This document shows, one piece after another, positions 59,442 to 64,000 of a stretch of 64,000 bases of DNA. The notes beneath the pieces were generated by a model, which worked only from the letters and a program-made list of their open reading frames with translations, made no database searches and was not told the origin of the DNA. Origin of the DNA: Rhodanobacter thiooxydans LCS2 (lineage in GTDB: Bacteria; Pseudomonadota; Gammaproteobacteria; Xanthomonadales; Rhodanobacteraceae). How positions within the stretch are numbered: the first letter of the stretch is position 1; each line of letters opens with the position of its first letter. The position numbers and the translations under genes were made by a program. The stretch lies in assembly GCF_000264375.1 (NCBI RefSeq), contig NZ_AJXW01000043.1, positions 277,429 to 341,428 of the forward strand, written 5' to 3'.

Positions 59442-60476
59442 TCAATGCCCCGCCGGCAACCCCAGTGCGCGCACCGCGTTCACCACCCAGCGCAGCTGCA
59501 CGCCGTGGCGGCTGTCGTAATCGGCTCCGGAATATCCCCACCAGTCCCAGCATGCTTGCGGATTCAAGGGCGCGAAACTTGCGCGGGTCTGAGGATATAG
59601 CACCGCCACGTCGTAGACGTCGGCCCAGCGGTTGAAGCCAGCGTCCGCGACGAAGGTCTTGCCCACCGCGGCGGCGTTCTGCTTGCAGCCGTGGAAGGCC
59701 ACCACCAGGCCACAGGGCTTGCCGGCGAGGCAGGCCGGCGGCAGGTAGACGTAGCCGGTGTCGGCCAGGAACGCGTCGGCGCCGCCGGGGCGCAGCGCAT
59801 CCTGGTCGAACGTGCGCAGCTCGCCCTGCGCCTTGTCTGCCGAGCGTGCCGGCTTGCCGAACATCTGCGCGAAGATCTCGCCGGCCGCGTCGAAACCGCA
59901 GTGACCCAGATATGGCGCCACCGACTTGTCGCAATCGTCGCCGCGGGCGGCTACCGGCAGGTTGTGCGCGAACGCGCGCGCGCCATCGTCGTGCACCTGC
60001 ATGCCCTTCAGCGCCGGCGTGGCGTCGCGCAGTTGCCGGTAGAACTGCGCCCCCGCCTCGGCCACCGCAGGGGCCACCAGCGCATCGTCCTTGCCGTGCA
60101 GCAGATAGACGTGCGCATGGGCGAGATCCTTCAGCGCACCGATCTCGCCCGCCGCCGAGCGCTTCGCGGCATGGGCCACCAGCGCGGCCACGTCCGGTGC
60201 CGGCGTGCCTTTCATGCAGTTGCCCAGCGCCACGTCCAGCTTGCCATCGGCGCAGCCGTACGGGCCGCCCGCGACCAGGGCCGCGTTCGGGAACAGCTCC
60301 GGGTAGGCCATCTGCACCTGGCCGGCCATGTACGCCCCCGAAGAGAGGCCGACCACGGCGGTGCGCGCCGGGTCCAGCTTCAATCCGGGAAGGCCCGAAC
60401 CGGTGTCTTTCGCACAAACGCCGCCGCTGGCCAGCAGGGCCAGCCACAGCAGGCGGGCTATCCATCGGGTATTCAT
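59442..60476 (-). CDS. Secreted PHB depolymerase-family esterase
   Basis: 344 residues from the ATG at 60476. Signal peptide at 1-22. The lipase-like nucleophile is Ser45 in G-L-S-S-G (near the N-terminus, as in the smaller extracellular PHB depolymerases and related feruloyl/polyhydroxybutyrate esterases). Conserved F-H-G-C-K-Q-N, Y-P-Q-T and N-P-Q-A-C-W-D-W-W-G-Y-S-G are family signatures. It lacks a separate substrate-binding domain. It would release hydroxybutyrate oligomers outside the cell; it lies beside a TonB receptor gene 74 bp upstream on the strand. Confidence 0.88.
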   Translation of the reverse strand: MNTRWIARLLWLALLASGGVCAKDTGSGLPGLKLDPARTAVVGLSSGAYMAGQVQMAYPELFPNAALVAGGPYGCADGKLDVALGNCMKGTPAPDVAALVAHAAKRSAAGEIGALKDLAHAHVYLLHGKDDALVAPAVAEAGAQFYRQLRDATPALKGMQVHDDGARAFAHNLPVAARGDDCDKSVAPYLGHCGFDAAGEIFAQMFGKPARSADKAQGELRTFDQDALRPGGADAFLADTGYVYLPPACLAGKPCGLVVAFHGCKQNAAAVGKTFVADAGFNRWADVYDVAVLYPQTRASFAPLNPQACWDWWGYSGADYDSRHGVQLRWVVNAVRALGLPAGH

Positions 60477-60550
60477 CGGCTCGCTCCGTCTTGCAGGTTC
60501 ACAAGGTATCCGCAGAAGCCCGCCAGCGAGCTCCTGCGGGTTGGCGTGGA

Positions 60551-62836
60551 TCAGAAGTTGTAGCGCACGTTGGCGTACCAGTTGCGCGGCATGCCGTAGT
60601 ACGCGGTGCGGATATTGCCAACGCTGGAGAACTCCTGGCCATCGGTCTTGTAGACCTTGTCGCCGAGGTTGCGCACGCCGGCGCGGAGCTGCCAGTGACC
60701 GTCGGCGGAGTCGTAGATGCCGAACAGGCCGGTGACCGAGTAGGCCTTCTGGCTCAGCGCGTCGTAGTTGTCCACGCTCAGCCAGGTCTCGCTGCGGTAC
60801 GACCAGTCGGCGCCGATGGTGATTGCGCTGCCGTCGCTCAGGCTGAATGCCTGCGTGGCTGCAACCCGTGAGGTCCAGGTCGGCGAGAACGGTACGTGGT
60901 CGTGCAGGCGCGGGTTGTACAACGGATCGCTGGGATTGAGGCGATGGTCGACGAACTTGGAGTAGCGCGCGTCCATGTAGCCGACCTGGGCCGACAATCG
61001 GGTGCCCTGGCCGAACACGGCGGCACCTTCGAACTCGATGCCGTCCATCTTCAGCTTGGCCGCGTTGATCACCGGGAAGGCGAAGGTCGGGGTGATCGAG
61101 CCTGGGTTCTGCACTTCCGACACGCGGGCCTGGAAGTCCGTGTAGTTGCTGTGGAACGCGGCCAGGTTCGCTTGCAGCTTGTTGTCGGCCGAGCGCCATT
61201 TCAGGCCCAATTCGTAGGTCCACACGTACTCGGGGTTGTACTCGGCACTCTTCGTTTCGGCTTTGGTGTTGGCGCGGCCGTTGAAGCCGCCGGACTTGAA
61301 GCCGCGGCTGGCCGAGGCGTAGACCATGGTCTGCGGATCGAGCTGCTTCTGCAGGCTGAGTGTGGGCGTCCATGCGTTCCAGCGCTTGCTCGCGTTGAAG
61401 GCCACGGTCTCGTTCAACCTGCCGAACGGCACGCCCCAGAACGTGCTGGTGCTGCGGTCGTAGTCCTTGTGGTCGCTGCTGTAGCGCACGCCCGCGGCCA
61501 GCGTCCAGCTCGGCACGAACTCCCAGTTCATGTGGGCAAAGCCGGCGTACGTAGTGGTGGTGAGATCGTCGTCGATGGTGCGCAGGAAATTGATCCGTTT
61601 GCCGGCCAGCGCGAACAGGTCGCTGGCGTACGCTTCCTGGTGCGACGGCACGGTCTCGCGCAACCAGTACAGGCCATACACCGCCTGCAGGTTGCTGCCG
61701 TTGTCGTACTGCAGCTGCAGTTCCTGGCTGGCCTGCTTCTGGTGGAAGTCGACCAGCACGTCGCCCAACTGGAACTGCGAGGCGTCGATGTCGATGTAGG
61801 AATCGCTGTCGAGCTTGCGGAACGCGCTGATGCTCTTGAGGTTCCAGCGGTCGGACAGCTTCCAGTTGAGGTTCAGCGCGGCACCCTTGTGCTCGAGTTT
61901 CTGGCCCTTGTCCGGGTTGAACGAGGTGCGCGTCTTGAAGTCGTATTTCTTGTCCGGATCGGGGGTGTACAGCGCCACCGAACCGAACACCAAGTCGGTG
62001 CGCTTCAGCACGGAGACCGGCTGGCCCAGGGTGAGGCCGGTGTCCTGCTTGGTGTAGTCGAGACTGAGCACTGCATCGAAATTCTCCGACGGGTGGTAGC
62101 GCAGCTTGCCACGTACGGACTTGTTGTCCTCGTCGTTGTACTTGTGGCCGGTGGACGGATCGGTGACATAGCCGTCGGTCCTGGTCAGGCCGCCGGCGAT
62201 CGAGGCCGACCATGCACCACCCAGCGGACCGCCAAGGTAGAACTTGCCTTCGCGCCGGCCGTAGTTGCCGAAACCGGCCTCGACCGAGCCTTCGGTACTG
62301 TCGCTCGGGTTCTTCGTCACCACCTTGACCGCGCCGCCGGTGGAGTTCTTGCCGTACAGCGTGCCCTGCGGGCCGCGCAGCACTTCCACGCGCTCGACGT
62401 CGAACAGGCTGATCAATCCGCCCTGGATGCGCGAGTAGTAGACGTCATCGACGTACATGCCCACGCCCGGGTCGAAGGTCTGCAGCGCGTCGGGCTGGCC
62501 GATGCCGCGGATGAAGATGTTCACCGCCGAGGACGAACCCCGGCCCTGCACGATGTTCATGTTCGGCACCGCGCCCTGCAGGCCGTCGACGCTGTTCGCC
62601 TGCAGGTCCTTCATGTCCTCGCCGCTGAACGCGGTGACCGCCACCGGCACCTTTTCCAGCGACTCGTCGCGGCGACGCGCGCTGACCGTCACTTCCTGCA
62701 GCTGCTTCGCCTCGGCCTGCTTCGCCGTCGTCGGCTTGGCGCTGGCATCCTCGTTCGCCTGCTGTGCTTGCAGTGGCGCCACCAGGGCCAGACCCAGAAC
62801 CAGACCGATCGCCGAACTCAGATGCGTGCGTTTCAT
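60551..62836 (-). CDS. TonB-dependent outer membrane receptor
   Basis: 761 residues from the ATG at 62836, with GGGG 6-8 nt upstream. A signal peptide (1-24, L-Q-A end) is followed by a short linker and the plug domain (about 55-160: V-T-V-S-A-R-R-R-D-E-S-L-E-K-V-P-V-A-V, I-F-I-R-G-I-G, V-E-V-L-R-G-P-Q-G-T-L-Y-G-K-N). The C-terminal barrel ends N-V-R-Y-N-F. The ligand is unknown; co-orientation with the PHB depolymerase gene suggests uptake of a hydroxyalkanoate product or similar, but this is inference. Confidence 0.93.
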   Translation of the reverse strand: MKRTHLSSAIGLVLGLALVAPLQAQQANEDASAKPTTAKQAEAKQLQEVTVSARRRDESLEKVPVAVTAFSGEDMKDLQANSVDGLQGAVPNMNIVQGRGSSSAVNIFIRGIGQPDALQTFDPGVGMYVDDVYYSRIQGGLISLFDVERVEVLRGPQGTLYGKNSTGGAVKVVTKNPSDSTEGSVEAGFGNYGRREGKFYLGGPLGGAWSASIAGGLTRTDGYVTDPSTGHKYNDEDNKSVRGKLRYHPSENFDAVLSLDYTKQDTGLTLGQPVSVLKRTDLVFGSVALYTPDPDKKYDFKTRTSFNPDKGQKLEHKGAALNLNWKLSDRWNLKSISAFRKLDSDSYIDIDASQFQLGDVLVDFHQKQASQELQLQYDNGSNLQAVYGLYWLRETVPSHQEAYASDLFALAGKRINFLRTIDDDLTTTTYAGFAHMNWEFVPSWTLAAGVRYSSDHKDYDRSTSTFWGVPFGRLNETVAFNASKRWNAWTPTLSLQKQLDPQTMVYASASRGFKSGGFNGRANTKAETKSAEYNPEYVWTYELGLKWRSADNKLQANLAAFHSNYTDFQARVSEVQNPGSITPTFAFPVINAAKLKMDGIEFEGAAVFGQGTRLSAQVGYMDARYSKFVDHRLNPSDPLYNPRLHDHVPFSPTWTSRVAATQAFSLSDGSAITIGADWSYRSETWLSVDNYDALSQKAYSVTGLFGIYDSADGHWQLRAGVRNLGDKVYKTDGQEFSSVGNIRTAYYGMPRNWYANVRYNF

Positions 62837-62912
62837 GACGTCCCCTTTTGCAGTGAATGCATCGCTCACGCGAATGCCGATAAAGGGAGCTTAGGCATGC
62901 GCGCGAAGCTGG

Positions 62913-62935
62913 GCACTTGTACCTTGGTACAGTGC
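62913..62935. promoter_or_regulatory. Palindrome upstream of the TonB receptor gene
   Basis: Arms GCACT(T)GTACC and GGTACAGTGC pair around TT with one extra base; the core is TGTACC-TT-GGTACA. It lies 77-99 bp upstream of the receptor start on the minus strand, a suitable place for an operator. The regulator is unknown. Confidence 0.5.
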
Positions 62936-62972
62936 CGCCGCTGCGTTCGCGACAGATTCAAATCCCGTCCAG

Positions 62973-63872
62973 TCAGGGTGCATCCAGCCAAGCCTTGACC
63001 TGGGCGATTGCAAGCGGCTCCCATCCCAGCTCCAGGTGGTTGACCGCAATGGTGGCACCACCACCATCATTAGCAATACCTACTACATCCCGGCAGCTCT
63101 GGATAAAAACAACACCATCCGATGGCCCTGTGTGTTCGTTATGCAAGAGCGCTATGTCGTTCTGATTTCCGCACAGATTGTGCACGCGAACACCTGGTGC
63201 CGATGGTGAGTTGCGAATAACGTCGACCAGTGATTTACCCATATAGGCGTCGATACCCGGGCCTTTGCTGTAATACCCCTGGCCACCAAAATAAGTCGTG
63301 TACCAGTCCTGTTCGTTGATTGGCAATGGATAAACCGAGTCCCATCGCTTCAGCAATTGTGCCGAGCCAGGAAAATAAGGAGAGTCATAGGTCCACTCCG
63401 CTCCGTCACGGAAAAAACCGTAGCACATCAGTCGATTGTGCGGGGTTGGGCCATTGATGACGCCGCCGCACGCAGGATAAACGACAAGGCTGAAGCTCCA
63501 GCCATGACGGAAAGACAAGTCAATCCCGTTGTTGGCCGAGCCCAGCAACAGCAGACGACGAACATCTCCTCGATAGGCTGTGCCCCAGGTCTTCTTCACG
63601 TTTGAAATGTACATCCGTGCATTGGAAGCCGCCTTGGACCAGGCAACCACGTCAACCTGTGTCGCGCCAGTGCGACTCCTGATTATGGCAACAGCATCCG
63701 CGATCTGCTCTGACCAGAAATAGCCATCGCCATTCTTGTGGGCCAGGCCCAGCGCGAACACCTTGTAGCCATCGGCTGAAAGCGACTGCATCATGCCAGT
63801 CGTGGGACAGGTCGCACGACCGCAGCCATAACCACCAGCTTCGTTCGGATTAGCCCGCGCGAGGTGGCGGAT
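62973..63872 (-). pseudogene. Lipase/alpha-beta hydrolase gene with its 5' end cut off by an IS30-like element
   Basis: The open frame runs from just beyond the transposase stop to TGA at 62973 and contains about 299 codons. The lipase-like region starts around G-G-Y-G-C-G-R-A-T-C-P-T-T-G-M-M-Q-S-L-S and has W-S-K-A in V-D-V-V-A-W-S-K-A-A-S-N-A, the Ser elbow of an A-x-S-x-G-like type with the last Gly replaced. The likely N-terminal part with signal peptide and oxyanion motif (H-G) is missing, because the IS end adjoins. The ATG at 63794 is not at a natural start. It may be silent. Confidence 0.65.
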
Positions 63873-64000
63873 TCAACTCCGAAGTGCAGCGCGTTTGAAC
63901 GACCGCTCGAACACTTCTTGCGGCGTGCGATAGCCTAACCGCTTGCGCGGCCGGTTGTTGAGTTTGTCTTCGACGTACTGGATGAAGGCGTCGTCGAAGG
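63873..64000 (-). mobile_element. IS30-family transposase, C-terminal end (partial)
   Basis: The minus strand encodes 41 residues ending at the window edge, F-I-Q-Y-V-E-D-K-L-N-N-R-P-R-K-R-L-G-Y-R-T-P-Q-E-V-F with stop at 63873-63875. R-P-R-K-x-L-G-Y-R-T-P is the characteristic C-terminal motif of IS30-type DDE transposases. The element's other end and its inverted repeats lie outside, so its size and target duplication cannot be given. Confidence 0.85.

Noticed and set aside
60896..62998. 700-codon plus-strand frame opposite the TonB receptor
   Set aside because: Antisense shadow; composition is Val/Arg/His-rich with no conserved domain, while the minus-strand receptor is unmistakable.

Overview
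The window looks like chromosomal DNA of a GC-rich gammaproteobacterium of the order Xanthomonadales, most likely Rhodanobacter, Dyella or a close relative. This is inferred from the miaA-hfq-hflX-hflK-hflC-DUF2065-purA gene order, tandem secreted S46 dipeptidyl-peptidases, Xanthomonadaceae-style palindromic repeats and protein similarity recalled from knowledge. No database search was possible. No tRNA, rRNA or CRISPR array was seen.

Region 1 (about 1-10.5 kb, minus strand) is a defence island. It holds a MazEF-like toxin-antitoxin pair followed by a type I restriction-modification operon in the order hsdM, hsdS, hsdR. Several accessory genes are threaded through the operon: a GIY-YIG nuclease gene boxed by identical inverted palindromic repeats between hsdM and hsdS, an unrecognised 151-residue protein, a DUF5655-type protein with a PD-(D/E)XK-like motif, and an MNT/HEPN pair directly before hsdR. 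Both toxin-antitoxin-like modules start at palindromes that look like autoregulatory operators.

Region 2 (10.5-15 kb) has an HD-domain hydrolase, alanine racemase plus D-amino acid dehydrogenase (dadX-dadA type) with a divergent Lrp-type regulator, and a REP-associated tyrosine transposase (RAYT) flanked by its REP sequences. Region 3 (15-21.5 kb) is the housekeeping cluster miaA-hfq-hflX-hflK-hflC-DUF2065-purA; its Hfq carries an unusual Gly-His-Glu repeat tail.

Region 4 (21.6-36.6 kb) contains two S46 peptidases, a secreted glycosidase-like protein, threonine dehydrogenase (tdh) and 2-amino-3-ketobutyrate ligase (kbl) separated by a large AsmA/DUF748 envelope protein, an RsuA-family pseudouridine synthase and an OmpA porin. 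Region 5 (36.8-50.4 kb) is central carbon and redox metabolism: prpB, prpC and prpD of the methylcitrate cycle, interrupted by a TerC-family gene under a yybP-ykoY (Mn2+) riboswitch; a dicarboxylate symporter; ahpC-ahpF behind an OxyR-like site; prpE; mdh; a class I aminotransferase; and a YidB/DUF937 protein.

Region 6 (50.5-64 kb) centres on polyhydroxybutyrate and acetate-type carbon use. It has a cyclophilin, a 3-hydroxybutyrate oligomer hydrolase lipoprotein, a LuxR-type response regulator and a CrbS/MxtR-like hybrid kinase with an SLC5 transporter domain, an FNR-box-preceded dihaem cytochrome c peroxidase, a secreted PHB depolymerase-like esterase and a TonB receptor. An 837-bp, arm-to-arm homologous giant palindrome sits between the kinase and the depolymerase. 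The window ends in a lipase gene whose 5' end has been cut off by an IS30-family element running out of the window.
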